Source: Rosellinia necatrix
Taxonomy: Eukaryota; Ascomycota; Sordariomycetes; Xylariales; Xylariaceae
Length of the DNA: 64,000 nucleotides
Direction: 5' to 3'
NCBI GenBank assembly: GCA_021209875.1
Contig: JAGYVD010000002.1
Span: 3,968,001 to 4,032,000 of the forward strand
Made by a program: the position numbers and the translations under genes. Below the pieces are notes generated by a model. That model was not told the DNA's origin, did no database searches, and saw only the letters and a program-made list of their open reading frames with translations. This document shows positions 23,709-38,077 of this stretch, piece after piece (the stretch's first letter is position 1; the number at the start of each line of letters is the position of its first letter).

Positions 23709-26700
23709 GGGGCTCGCTGGGGAGGAAGTGAGGAACCGGGATGGAAAGAGCAATGTGTTATTGTGTTTGCGTTTCAAATAACTGCTAGTGTAGTTAGTTA
23801 TATGCACTATCGAGAGAGAAGTAAGCTCTTTATGCGGTGTTGAAAATCTGGGGAAGGCTAGTTGAGCCAACGTTGCCTGTAACCTATCTGGAAAAAAAAA
23901 GTGAGGATTACATACATACACTACCATATGTAGTCGTAATGAGCAACCTATTCATAGCACAGATCCATACACATACCATGGTGGTGGATTGCAACGGGGA
24001 TCATCTAAATCTAAATGGACCGATAGCAACATTCGTCCTTTCCCTCTTCCATCTACCGCCCATCGAACGTGTTAACGCTTATCTAGAAGATTTCTTCTTC
24101 TAGTTAGATCGCCGCAAGTGATCCATACCGGTGAAGAAGAACCTCTGTCAGCCCTCCCCGGCGCTATTCTGTACCTACTACACTACGCAGACTACACTAG
24201 GTACACTACTGTGCTGTAGCAGCGCGCACCGCTTCGCCCGGGTATTCTTTTTTCCAACAGTTTCCCGCAGACATCTCGGCGTACGCCTGTCATACAGAGC
24301 CTTAAGTCTAGCCAGGAACCACTGTTCCCACCATATACTAGTATGGCTGGAGATTGACCTGTCTTATAACTAACTTACCTACGCTTGCATCCACTACGGT
24401 ACCCGGTGGCATGGCCACACGGGTACATGCGTGTTCTACCGAGGTGAGTACCCATTATGCCCAGGTACAGCGTAAAGTACGGGCTTTGGTACGGGGTTAG
24501 GTTAGATTAGATCCTTGCCTACGAAAGAAACGGTTCCTTTAGCTCGGTCTACGAGAAGAAAATGCGGAGAATCGAGTTGCGGGTTGGCTTCCCCGGTAAC
24601 TCGCTATGTACTAGTAGTATATGCCAACCTCCCCCTACACTAACTATGGCATGTATGTAGGTAGGTAGTGCTTGCAGTCCATCTCTGTCCATCTATTCTA
24701 GCCAGACCAGCGCAGGTAATCGAATGACTATACAACTACCGGGTTATTCCCTGCCCAGCGCCGTCTTAAACGGGGCTTGGGACCGATAGAATTTGTTCAA
24801 TTGGTGGGAAACGTTAATACTGTTTGTGGTCGCTGATGTTGGTCTCTTAGGTATCAAGTGTACAAGTACCTACACAAGTACCTACCTACCTACCTACCTA
24901 CCTTAGGTAGCTAATTGCTACGGGTTTAGTTAGCCACAAACAAGTACTACCGTTGCTGTTGGATATCAATGAACCCAAACCTGTCAACCTATCCCCTTGC
25001 TTCCCACCTACATAGCATTTGTTGTGTAGGTAACTATGTAGAGGTAGGCACTACAAGTACGCATGCTGTATAAGTGTAAGCGATCATCAAGGGGTCTACA
25101 CGTAGAGAGACTTGGGTGTTTGTCGCCGTTCAGCCGGCACAGCCCTGTCGCTTTTCTCTCACTCTATCATAGAATTCCCGCTGTTCCCATTAAACTACCC
25201 GAAAGCCACGTTTTCCTGGTCAATCTGACCGAAAGTACTGCTTGTATGTAAAACGGTGTTTCCCAACTCGGCAATGTGTGGTCTAGCTAGCCGTTAGTCG
25301 TGCGACGTGGTTCTCTTCTTGCATAAGACAAGCTGTAGGTAAGCTGTAAGCTGTAAGCTGTAAGCTGTACACGGGCAACTTTGCTTGAAGAACACAACTA
25401 CCCGATTGTTGGGTTAGCATATGCATGTGCAAATAGTGTACTTAACAGTCCCGGAAAGCCTTTATACCATAACATTATTACATGGTATAAGTTAATCGTC
25501 GGCTGCTATCAGGCATAACAGCGTGTGCCACCCCGGTCGGCAAACGGTCCCCCTCCCACCCAGCCAATCCAGAGAGACGAGGACGAGGAGCCGAGCAGAC
25601 CGCCGTTACAGCCTCTCGGGCTAGTGTAGTTACGGGTGGAACGCACCTCGGGGCATACAGTAACCATAGGTCCTCGCTCGAGCAAAAGGCCATTATGCCA
25701 TTCAATTGGCGTTGCTGATGGGGCATCCGACCCCAATCAACAGACCAGATGCTTGAAGACTAGATGGAGGTGCCGGGAGCATCCTTAGAGGAGCATGTGC
25801 GTTCCTCGAGTCTTGGTCAAATTGGCCGAAGTGATGCCAGAAATGTAAGGATGTACTATGTTTGTACATGCATATCGCCCATGGCGTGTTATTCGTTCCT
25901 CTTTAGCAGTACGGCGTGTATTGCCGATGCAGGAGCCAAGGTCGTTCCCGATATAACGCGGTTGTTACTCGTCGAAAGAAGAAAGGCGGTCTCGCGTGCT
26001 GTCAGACAGCCGGTGTGACGAGTAGCATGTCTGATTGGGGGGAGGTGGCTTATCAGGATCAGGATGGTAGTTGTATGTGATGGCTTCGCTCGAACAGATC
26101 AGATCATCCCGGGGCGACAGAGAGACGGAAGGATAGAGGGACAGAGTGCGTTGACTCTGCTTGGTTCTGTTGCCAGCGGCCGCGCGGGTTGGATTGCAAC
26201 CGAGAGCCGAAGAGAATCATGACACACGATGTCCCAGAATATAGGCACAGACAGTATGCACTATAGGTAGTATGTATACACGGATGGAGCACCCCGTACA
26301 TACAGCACGACACAGCAGTCCGAATCCCACTCCTACCTATTAGTAACTAGTGTATACCGTAGTAGTACAGTACCATATATGTGCGTAGTTATCTGCCGCC
26401 CCAGAGATCTAGGCTGGGATCCGTCTGGGCCAGCAGGAGGGCCAGGCATGCGAAATTGTACAGCTACACAACTGCATTCTGCGTTCCCCATCATCCCCCA
26501 TTCTGCAGGACCCGATAAGTGATTGATGGTCTCCTAGTTGCATCCTCCCCGGCTGCCGCCTTACTCTTTCTGCCTTTGCTCGGTTCGGAATAGCACGCAG
26601 GAATCATACACAGCGCAGCGCAGCGCCTGTGTCTATGCCTCCACTCCCCTCTCCTCCCCCTCCCCACCCCTCTCTCTGCCTGCTGCACAAGTAGGTACTG

Positions 26701-28976
26701 TACTCAACTTGTAGTAGATGGGGATGTGTAATGTGGAAGAGATACTATACGAAGTAGGGAATAGCACATCCTTGTCCCTACTACAGGTCATATACTCATA
26801 TGCTTGCAGTATAATGAATAGAGTGCATATGGTTACGGATATCCCTAGTGTACTTGTATTGTAGAAGTGCCCGGGAGATGGGATCATACATTCGAGACAG
26901 TTGCGAGCAGGCACGAGTGCTTATGTACGTAAGTACGAATAACTAGTGCATGCTGAGTCCCTCCCTACCTACATAACGACTACCTACACTAGTGTCGTTC
27001 TGTGCCTGCTTCTACAAGCAGGTAGGGGTCGGGTCGGGCGGTTTCATTTAACAGGCAAGGGGTTTTGTAATATATCCCAGGTAGCACGCTGTACTCTGGC
27101 TCAGAAACCTACCCTATCAAATCCCGGTGTCTTGTAAAAGGATAGGACATCAAGAAAAAAAGGGAAAAGAGCCAAGTCGAGTGCATCGTATGAGGGGGGT
27201 CCGTGGAGCACAGACACGGGAGGGCTTTGGCCTAGGTTCTTCCGGCATAGGGGACTAATTAGGTATGGTGGATAAACGAGATCGTATACTTGCCCATGGC
27301 ATGTATTACCCCGTATTGTACGTAGTTGATTCCGAATCCTCCGCCTTTGTGTCGATGTGAACATGGGAAACAATCCGCCCGACCAATGCATGTTCCGAGA
27401 TTAAAATACGGCCGTTGGCGGGAAGAAAGAGGGGAATGATGAGATAAAGGAGAGACGGGAGACGAAAGAGAATGCCTAGGCGCTCAATTTAGTATAACTA
27501 CCAATAATATCATCGATGCATTACCATGGATACGTCGATACATCCTCGCCTCGCTAGCCAGCACGAGGCTTGCCTTTGCTACGTGAAAAACGTGCATGTT
27601 TGCACCCCATCTCATCTTGGTTGGCCACTAAAAAAGGCGAAAAGGAGACTGGGTAAATACAAGTACACTACACTACCTCTAGATGCCCTGCCTCCCTAGG
27701 TGATGCCATTGTACGGTATTATGCACGTACAAGACGGCACCAAAACGGAATTGATCCATGATTAGTAGCACCCCCCTGAGTACCCTAGATCTGCCTCAAT
27801 CCCACGTCCCCTCCCCCTCCCCCCCCCTCTAGAGTCGGAGATAGGCTAGAATACCACCTACTGGTAATACTTACTTCATAGCTAAGGTGGTAGTAGTGGC
27901 TGTAGCACATGCATAAATAGACGTACATTCGGGGCTCGGGGCACTCGTTGACGCACCTAACAAGTAGGTACTTGGGTAGTGTGGTGTGGCAGCAGTCGGA
28001 GTGCATGCTGTGGTTCGAGCGCAACCAGCAAGTCAGGCTCCAGATGATACCTCCAAGCCCCAAGAGCTGTAAGACGCTTTGGCCTCCCTACCTCTTGATA
28101 GGGCAAAGCATTTTCAGTAGGTACTTCGCATAACTATAGGAAATGTACTGCAGTATGCTTGGCTCTACTTACTAAAGTAGGTACCCAGGTAGGTACCAAA
28201 CACTTGGACAGGTACCAATAATATTACCAGGTAGGGAGGTAACTCAGGGGATGATGTTGGGTACACGAGTAGGCCGGCTAGCCCCCTGCTCAGCGCCCTT
28301 CCCACGAGCTAAAGTACCTAGGACACTAGTGGTACGCACTACACTCCCTAGGTAGGTACTGCCGTACCAATCCCAGCACCGACCGACCTCTCGTCTCGAG
28401 CCGCCTTCCCCCATTGAACAACCCCCCAAAAACCCAGCCTGCTTTTACTTCACCACGCAGCCGCCCACCACCAGACACCCCAAGGCGGCTTTTCCACTCA
28501 AACCTTTTCGAGCCAGTTTCCGACTTATCTGTTCAAACATTGTAAACCATCATCGCCTCTTGTGTACACTCGTCTTTTCGTAACGGTTCCGAGGAGAGCC
28601 GGTGGACAACGCACACGAGACTAATTATACGGCATTGACGGTAAATTACCATTCATTATTCGCCTTGGTCCCGCGCGCGCGAAGGCCTCCGTTTATTGAC
28701 CACTCGGGCGCTTGTTGGTCTTGGACTGGGATTACTCACTCTTTCTTTAATCCGAAAAGAACCACTCAGCGGCCGGCACCCTTGCACGGCACAACATCAG
28801 ACGACCTATTTCCTCGCCCGCGTAGACGTCCCAGTTTTGGTCTCGGCCTCCTCCTTCGTGTCCGATCGAGTCTATCCCGCTGTTGATGCGTCTCGTCGGC
28901 CTCGGCGGACGATGATTTGATTCCGCCCACGTCCCTGATTCTGCCTCGCCACAATCGGACAATCCCTAATGTCACA

Positions 28977-31900
28977 ATGCTCATGACACAGTCCCCAGTC
29001 ACTGCACTAGGCACTGCGCAAGACACCAAGACGTACAATTCTCGCAATCGGTCTCGCTCCAACACGTACGACACCAACCCCGATTCTGCCGTCGACCTTT
29101 CGGCCTCAGTGTCGTCGCTGGGCCATTCCGGCGGTGATCGCAGTTACTACAATCACAACCTAAAGATGAATGGGTTACTAGGCGCCTCGCCGCCGGGGAG
29201 CCTCTATGTGCGGGCGCTCTACGACTATGAAGCCGACGACCGGACCAGTCTGAGCTTCCACGAGGGTGATATCATCCAAGTGATCACGCAGTTAGAAAGC
29301 GGCTGGTGGGATGGTGTGATAAACGGTGTTCGCGGCTGGTTTCCCAGCAACTATTGCCAGATCATCGCAAGCCCCGACGAGCTGCCCGACCCGGCGCAGA
29401 ATGGGGAAGCCTACCGAGGTGATGATGAATTCGAGGACGGCGTCTTGTACGAGGACGAGGCGGAGATGGGAAACGAATCGGACCTCGATGACTTCAATCC
29501 ATTGCCCCTAGAAGGGGCGAGAAACATGAATAGCAAGTCCGGTGCAGACTTCTGGATCCCGCAAGCTACGTCTGACGGTAGGTTATTCTACTTCAATACC
29601 ATGACCGGTGAGAGCAGCTCAGAGCTTCCACTCGAATCGCCCACTTCGCTTAACGAGAGCGGGCCTCGCGATAGAATGCATGTCACCGTGCCCGAAAAGA
29701 CGCGCCCACCGCCCGAAATGATGGCACGGGGCTTGACACAAGACGAGGACGAGGATTCTGAGGCCACATCGGCGTCCGAACTAGAAGGCGAATCACTGAT
29801 GATGGCCTCGATAAGCTCATTAGTAAGAACCATAACTCACACCATAATTGACCTGGGCCAATTGCTTACTTTACTCCTTAGCCATCGCGACAACGCCGCG
29901 CATTCACCCGGGATCCAATAGGCATCTCGCCCTCGCCATCGATGGACTCGATCAATGGCACTTCGACGGGAACACGATCCCGAGCCGATACTGGTCTAAC
30001 TAGCACCACTATCCCAACATCCGCGGGACTCGGCCCCGCGCCAATGCTAGGCTCCGCTACCTCCTTCACTGCGGCTGGCTTCAACCTACCCCAGGCCGCA
30101 ACTATCCCCCATTCTTTTTTCGATGATGGCAGTGCACAGCCCCTGACATGGAGTCTACTTGTGACGAATATGAGAAAGGCGATAGACAGGTACCGCGAAG
30201 CGATCACGAATGGCAACCGATCCGAATACGTCGGTCGAGCCGAAGATATATCGGATCATCTACGACTACTCCTTGCTGCCGCCTCTGGTACCACTGATAA
30301 CCATTCTGGACAGCCTTCTATCATATCCACCAACAAAGCGCTCTATCCCCACTTTCGTGACATGATGTCAAAGTTCTCAAAGCTAGTAGTCTCGTCGCAT
30401 ATCGCGGCTGCCGACTGGCCAAATGCCGAATCTGTGCAAAAATGCATGCAAGAAGCCGAGGGCGTTCTATCCGGTGTGTACAGCTTTGTCGACGTTGCGA
30501 GGCAGCTCAGAGGCGAAGAGATACCCCGGCTATTCCCTGGCTTCGTTATCGGAAGTACCGCCGGGGGAAGTTGGCGCAATAATGCACTCGGCCCACGGGA
30601 TCCCATGACGGGCTTCCTGGACGACGACGAGGGCGTGCCCGAGCCAGCGGTTGTTCTAGACGGTAAGATCCTTGAACGGCTGGACGAACTCAAGCGAATG
30701 TTGGTCTCTAGCATCAGGGAATTAGACAAGAACCTAAACACCTCGGATAAGATCGTTACCCCTTATAGGCATGAGCTCATTGGGAATAACGTCTGCTCAG
30801 CAGGGAGCAAGGTTTTAGAAATGTTCAAACCCTGGATCGCCACAATTGAGTCGATCGATCTCTCGTCATTAGAGAATAATTTTCGAACGCCCCAACTCGT
30901 TGATTTCGCCGTTAATAAGCAGAGTTTATATGACAATATCTCCGATCTGCTCCTGGGCTGCCAAGCCGTCGCTGGACCCTTAGGAGATGAGTGGGCTGAG
31001 GTCCGTGGCGAATCTCTAGAGAACCGGCTAGAATATGTTCGGCAGTGCGCACGAGCCTTGGAGACAAATTCGGCCCACGTCGGCTTTTCATTACAGCTTC
31101 TCTCCGAACAGGTACAGATTAGCCTTCAACAACAGGGATCTGGCTCCCGTACGCGTGAGGATTTTTCACGAGACCCCCTCCGTAGGGGCGAAACAGCCCC
31201 ATATAATGGAACTGCACACGGTCGATCCGAATCACGTAATCTGCTGACCCGGCCACAACTGCTTGCCTCACAGTCGTTTACTGAAGGCGAGACCACCACA
31301 CCCAGCAACAACTTCAGAAAGGGCGACTTATCAAAAGTTAGGAAAATCTTGGGAGACGACCCGACTAACCAGGGTGCGATAGTCGATGAGAAACCGTTCT
31401 TGCGCCTCGACTTGGAGCATGATCTGTCATGGGATTTGAAGGCGTCACCACCCACAGTCAAAGGTGGTTCCCTACTAGCCCTAGTAGAGCAGCTCACTCG
31501 TCACGACAAGCTCGACTCTAACTTTAACAATACTTTCCTACTCACCTATCGCTCATTCACTACCGCACGAGAGCTTTTTGAGTTGCTCGTCAAACGTTTC
31601 AACATCCAGCCTCCTGAGGGTCTACAGGGCAACGATTATGAAACGTGGAAGGACCGGAAACAAAAGCCTATCAGGTTCAGAATCGTCAACATCCTGAAAA
31701 GTTGGTTCGATAATTTCTGGATGGAGGAGCCTAGCGAAGAGTCAAAGCAAATAATACGTGACGTCTACGCATTCGCAAGAGATACTGTCAAGTCAACAGA
31801 AACTCCGGGTTCTGCGCCCTTGATGCTCGTCTTAGATCAGCGTCTTGGTGGCAAGGAGATCTCGTCTAAGCGCCTAATTCAGACATTAGCCAACAACATC

Positions 31901-32932
31901 CCAACGCCGATCATGCCAAAGAATATGAAGAAGCTTAAATTTTTGGACATTGATGTGACGGAATTTGCACGCCAGTTAACGATTATCGAGTCGAAGCTAT
32001 ATGCCAAGATCAAGCCATCGGAATGCCTCAACAAAACGTGGCAGAAGAAGGTCGCAGACGGAGAAGCAGAACCTGCCCCTAACGTGAAAGCGCTTATCTT
32101 GCACTCAAACCAAATGACAAATTGGGTAGCCGAGATGATCTTAGCCCAGATGGACGTCAAAAAGCGGGTTGTAGTTATAAAACATTTCGTGTCTGTTGCA
32201 GATGTAAGTTACCCCCTTCTAGTCGATATGTCGTATCCCAATTACTGATAAATATAGAAATGCCGTGGTCTAAACAACTTTTCTACCCTGACGTCCATTA
32301 TATCTGCCCTTGGCACAGCCCCGATTGCCCGCCTCAAACGAACCTGGGACCAAGTGCCCGCTCGTACCAGTTCGGTTTTAGAGAGTATGCGACGGCTTAT
32401 GGCAAGCACAAAGAATTTTGGCGAATATAGGGAGGCGCTACATGCCGCAAACCCTCCATGTATTCCTTTCTTCGGTGAGGCTTTGTTTAGAGTCCCTTAG
32501 GATCGAATGCATACTAATAACCATCCTCCTCAGGTGTATATCTTACGGATTTGACCTTCATAGAAGACGGCATTCCTTCGATCATGAAGAAGACGAACAT
32601 GATCAACTTCGCCAAACGTGCAAAGACGGCCGAAGTTATTCGCGACATTCAGCAATACCAGAACGCGCCATACTCCTTGCAGCCAGTTCCAGAATTACAA
32701 GACTATATATTGAGCAACATGGCAGCTGCAGGTGATGTCCACGAGATGTATGAAAAGAGCTTAGTAGTAGAACCACGTGAGCGCGAGGACGAGAAGATTG
32801 TTAGGTACGTAACTAACCAATGCTGCAATGCATTAATCTCCTATTCTGTCGCTCCTTATATGGCCTTCTCAACCTACACAACACTGATGCTGACCGACTT
32901 CTAGAGTGTTGGCCGAATCAGGCTTCCTATGA
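28977..32932 (+). CDS. cdc25: Cdc25-type Ras guanine-nucleotide exchange factor
   Basis: It catalyses GDP release from Ras, feeding cAMP/PKA and MAPK signalling at the membrane. Exons: 28977-29822, 29882-32203, 32258-32474, 32534-32804, 32905-32932; 1227 residues, all phases agree. Domains: SH3 at about 75-131 (LYVRALYDYEADD, SGWWDG, GWFPSNYC); a WW-like module at about 191-221 (DFWIPQ, DGRLFYFN) whose usual second Trp is absent; the REM/RasGEF-N domain from about 800 (LLALVEQLTRHDKLD, FLLTYRSFTT); the catalytic RasGEF domain from about 965 to the end (DVTEFARQLTIIESKLYAKI, HFVSVADKCRGLNNF, GVYLTDLTFIEDG). The last exon encodes only the final nine residues (RVLAESGFL). Introns are 54-100 nt with standard signals. 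The start is the ATG at 28977; a second ATG at 28983 is equally usable. Similar to yeast Cdc25 and fission yeast Ste6. Confidence 0.95.
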
Positions 32933-35900
32933 GCAAGCTGGTCCATATCGGTGTGCTCTCCGATACGAGTCTCTCCGCTCACCCCAAGCACAATATCCAT
33001 GTCCTGTTCTAAGGTTAGACCATTCGAGCTGGGGACCGGTACCGCACTATAACAACCAATTTATATTTCCTCGTAGTGGGGGTAGAAATAATGTAGCCGA
33101 GATAAGTGGCAACATGAAGGAAGAGTTCATCCTTCGAAGCATTCACAGCACACCAAAGTCTCAAGCGGCTCTTGGGAATTCGCAGGATCTTGGTAGCGCC
33201 GAGTAAGGGCACTCTTAACGCGCAACCAATATATCATATCAGACAGCATAGTGGCGGTAGCAATGAACCCGCCCGTGTAACCCGCCGTGGTTATATATTT
33301 TAACGCCTCGGTTAAAATCCTCTATGGCTATCGCAAACATTCTCGGTCATTTCCAAGCTGCGGTATCGGGGATTTTCGGGATTGGGCACAAAAGCCGCGC
33401 AGAACAAACTTCGTAACGCGTGTTAATTACAAATGGGAAGGTACAAACATCATAAATCTTATTACAAAGACCGGGGATCGGTAAGGACGACTCATGACGG
33501 AAGGAAATATCAAATGCCCCTTATTCATGATGACGATGGAAGGAAATGCAGTTAGGTCAATGAGGCATGAAAGGAATGATCTCAGCATAGCATAGGATTT
33601 GTCAATTGTCGGTATCAGACTCACCTGGGAGCTAGGATGTACTAGAAAGTAGTAAGGTGCGAGGATGACGAATTTACTGTCAGCTACCTCTACGACCCCT
33701 GGAAGAAAGACTATCTTGTTCTACCTTTGTTTTATGCGGTATAACATACGCCTAAGCTAGACGTATTGTCTAGACTAATTTCCCACGCCAGCAAGTTGTC
33801 ACGGCCTACGGTTTGAGTGTGGGTTTTATTTAGTCTCCATCAAATCACGCTTTATTCTTCGACCCTATGGAATTGCCTAGTCACGATTAAGAGATCTCAG
33901 GATAGCAAACACATAACCGAAGGATAGGAAACTAGCGCGCCAGCGTCCGTCAAACTTCGACCCAGACTACCTAGCCACCGTAACTTTAAATATACTCTTA
34001 ATAACATCATGATATCAACCCCTTTTCCACAGACGAGGATAAAAGAGAAAGGAAAGGGGGTAATTCAGCTGCTACATATTGGACCAAGAGGGAGGGAGAT
34101 CAGTTACTTGATCGGTTCGGGATGTGGGATGTCATTGGCGGGACGCACCGCTGCGGCACTGTCAATGACAAGGGAACGAGATAAGTAGGTAAGCCGACAC
34201 GGCAGGTTCGTGTCATCGTGTTGGGTCAGATTCGGTGGACGAATACAGCCGTCAGATTCTCGTCTGCTTGGCGATGAAAAGCTGCTATACCACACACATA
34301 CACACACATACACACCTCACACCTACATACGCACACGCGCACATGTACACGGACACACGCACAGACAAGCACACCATGTGTTTGAGTTCTATCTTTAGAT
34401 AATTGCGCACATGGGCCACTACTAGTGTATTGCCGTCGTCGCATGCATTCGCATTGGCATCTGCACTGCTACCTCACTACGCTACGTAATACGCTGCACA
34501 CATAATCATCGAAGCCAGCGTTGTCTCGTCCCAAGAGCTGATTCCGGCTTGGCGCATTCATGGGTGTGCGGGTACTGCGTCGGTCGGGAGGGGTGTTTTG
34601 CCCTCTCCAGTTCTCGTGATCTCTACTATTGACGATCGGCATACACGGACGATTTATGCATCGGCACCACTCGGTCAGCGGATGCGACGCAGGCTCAGAG
34701 AGGGCGCGCGACAGGGGGAAGGAAACATGTGCACCTGGCCGTCTACGACGTTTCGTTTCATACATGGTGGCGGATGAGGAAGCCGTGCGGCGTGGGTATG
34801 CCCTCTGCCACCGTCTCGGCCGGCGGGCAAGCATGCAAAACGCCTTCCTTAGGCCCCCATCCTACGACGATAGATGGGCCTTCGGCATCTCTCACGGCAG
34901 GTAATTAGGGTTGTTAACTAGAGTCGGGCATATCAGGAACCGGGATCCCAGAGCAGCACATTTCCTACAGACGGGGACCAAGAGAAAGAGAAAGAAGAAA
35001 GAGAGGTAGAGGGGAAGGTTGCGGCTTTACTTACGGCTGGGCCGGCCCCCAATCTACGCGGTTAGGTGCTTGATTGCCGCGAGTCATTTGATGAGATACC
35101 GCGAAAGGAGAGACGCTGGGAGAGACGAGATTTTGAGAGGGGCGCAGAAGCGCGCACGCCTTGCAGGAACGAGGACACCGGAATAGATCCTCTCAGGATG
35201 CGTATCCCGGCCGAGCCCCACGCACGAGGAAAGACCGTGCAGGAAGGTCGACTCGACCGCTTATCTAGGTCGCATCATTCGCAGGCAGGCAAGATACGTT
35301 TGTCCCTCACTCAGGTCCCGGCCTAGCCTTAGCCTTGGGGGAGGGGGGAAGGGGGCGAGGGAGAGGGCGCCGAGGATGGGCTGACACGGGTAAAAAGTAT
35401 GTTACATTCTTCATCAAACGCAGGCGAGAGTAGTTACCTCGAGCCTTACGCGAGCTGAAATCCAGGGTCCCCCCTTCCCCCCCTCCCCTTCTCCTTGAGG
35501 GGGGGGGGAGCAGGAGGGGGAAGGGGGAAGGGGGAGGAGGGGGAGGGGAAAAGATCGGCGGTGCTCGTAGCCCGGTTTGGATCGATCTAGGGTACGTCGC
35601 TTTCTTTGGCGGGATATGCGATAAAAGGTGTCAGAATCCTTCGCGCCATGTGGTTGCACTTGCACATCCGAGCCTTGGCACGCCACTACCGTGGGTTACC
35701 TTCTGCGTGGAGATGGATGTGGGTTGGGGAGTCGGCATGGTGTAGAGGAGGGAGGGGTTGGGTTATCTAGACTGAAGCTCGACGAGTTAGACTGCTGCAG
35801 ATGGGAGGCATCGTAGTCCTTCTAGAAGGGGTGGAGAAAGGGAGGTGACGTCTGCGGGAACCGGTACAAGGTGGCAGTTGATGGGAGTTACCCAGCCTAA

Positions 35901-38077
35901 CCGACCTATGGGTTTAGGGGCGTTGGGTTGACTCCGTTAGGTTTCCGTTCCCAGCACCACCGTTTCTGCTAGGACTTGACGGTATGAGGGAAACGGAAAA
36001 TACAAGAAGTAACAAGGCTATAAGCGAGGCATGACCTAGAATCACGCGTTCTTGGTACCTAGGCCTATAAGAAGTCTTGGGTAACACACGCACGGCTGTC
36101 CTACTAACGTGTGAGGAAAGATCACTGGGTGTAGCATACCCATCTCTACCTTGTCAGTGGCAGAAACCCATCGGTCATTCGGATATGGGTGACCACTTCG
36201 CCGTGATACTCATCCTCATAAGGAATAGACATATGGTGCCATGAGATCCCATAGAGCTATGTCAGGCGGGACATCCCTTGTCACAGATATCATCGGCGTC
36301 TATAGGGAAAACTGCGCTAGATAAGTATAGGGATGAGAATATGCGTGACCGGCGGATAGTTACAAACCCAAACGCCGCCCATCATCTTGAGAAACAATGT
36401 ACCTTCCTCTTCACTCTTAATATATCTTAATGCTATAGATTATCATAAGCCGTTTGAGATAGAAAGTAGCATGTGACAGCGATAACCTCACAGCGTCGAC
36501 CTGTTACTACTCGCAACCCAAAAAAAACTCCAGCGCTTTAAGCAGGAATAGGTCTATGAAGAACACTGTATATCTTATATTACATATAGTGCATTGCCTC
36601 GAAAGTATCATACATGTCAAAAAAAAAAAATATCATTAATGAGGTCTTGTGGTGATTCTGTTCTCGTTTTAAAGAGCGCTACATACCCAAACAACCTAAA
36701 CGTAGGCCTTTCAAGACTTCAACGACGGTTCTATGTGTGGCAAGTAAGCCACGAGGATGCCTTGGGGGTCATACTGGAAGGCAGTCGTGAATAATTGCTC
36801 TTTCAACTCGGGAACCCTTCAGCAAACACCAAGCTCCTCTATATATAACACTGGATTCTACCCTCCCAAATCCCCCTTCAATCAATACGTAACTCCGCAG
36901 CCCCAGCTGTCTATCACAGCCACTCGGCCTCTCCAGAGCCAAACTAATTAGGCACCATATGCTATACTCGTAGATGTCACTGTGATTGCCCTAATATGCC
37001 TCATGAGTAAAACAGTGTCCCATTGAAAGCGACGTTGCTTTGGCATCAAGGCAAACGACTTATCCACACACAGCACTATCTATCATCGTATCATATTCGA
37101 TATGAGATCTAGGGGATAAGTTGGTCTCAAATATTGCACTGGTATTCCAACTCAAAACAGCCAGCGTTACGAGACCACGGCAGTATGCGTCGACGCGTAG
37201 GCTGGCTTCGAGAAGACATCTCGACATACCTGGTTGGTGGGGTGTATGGATAGCAGACGCATGACAGAACAAGCGGGTGAATCTGATGCAATGACCCCAA
37301 CTCAACGCACAAAGTGGTGGTAGTACCTATAGATCTCATAGCTTATGCTCCGTCATTTCGTTTCACATCGAGATCGATTGGAATTCCGTCGTTTTGGTTC
37401 ACACCTAATCGATCTCGATGTAGTGTGGTACTGAGTCAGCCATGAGGTACGCTACCGATACGGTATGTATCGTAACGGCCTCTAATGGGATCAGGAAAAG
37501 CATATGGATCAATATTGCCTGAACTCTATATTTTATTGTTAGCATTCCAGAGTGTGATGCCGAAGCTGCCCGAATGAATTGCACGCTCGATACGCGAGTG
37601 AGTGAGAGGGGGGAAGGGGCCAACACTATGATCCCAATTATTCCTCGTAGACATCTAGTAAAATATTTAGACGCCATGTACTCTAGCCGAGACTACGACT
37701 CTATTTACTTACCCTGGACCTAAGGAAGGATGCCCTAGTAGAATATTTACCAACCTTACACACGCTTTGAAGTAGGCGTGTAAGCGGGCAATATGACTTT
37801 CATCAAGCAGAGTTTTTCGCGACAGACGTCAAAAAGGCATAGATAATTAATTCCACAGTAAGTTAATATTATTTCAAGATTGCCATGCATGAAACCACAC
37901 GAAATAGTCGTTCGAACGAAAACGTGTTGGCATCACTGTGGTTCAGTCCAACCCCAAGCCGTAGCTGATGGAACCTAATAACATCAGATTCCAGAACAGG
38001 ACACGGTCACTATAATACAGAAGCCGGAATAAATGCCAGCATGGATAATCGCACACGCACCCTCCACCGGTGGGCAC
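32933..38077. other. Gene-free spacer, 5.1 kb
   Basis: The first part is the 3' side of the RasGEF gene. It contains an ACAC-rich stretch (34290-34375) and a strong G-run array (35516-35548). Small frames at 34469-34834, 35066-35326 and 37405-37677 have no recognisable motif and no splice partners. Confidence 0.5.
35516..35548 (+). repeat. G-run array, candidate G-quadruplex
   Basis: Five runs of G (5, 5, 5, 5, 4) separated by one to four bases, which fits the usual G-quadruplex pattern. Just upstream (35469-35489) is a C-rich stretch that could pair with it instead. Confidence 0.7.

Larger units (their letters stand above)
22350..28976. other. Long gene-free spacer, 6.6 kb, repeat-rich
   Basis: It contains poly-T followed by GT (22383-22412), a C/T-rich run (22423-22500), ACAT and CA microsatellites (23105-23280), a four-copy 15-base tandem repeat (23652-23708) and many TACCTA/TAGGTA clusters (23296-23320, 24870-24910, 28175-28240, 28345-28360). 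About the last 500 bases are probably promoter and leader of the RasGEF gene. No coding frame is supported. Confidence 0.55.

Noticed and set aside
32418..33206. Separate plus-strand frames after the RasGEF exon 2
   Set aside because: They are exons 3-5 and 3' flank of the RasGEF gene read without splicing, not independent genes.
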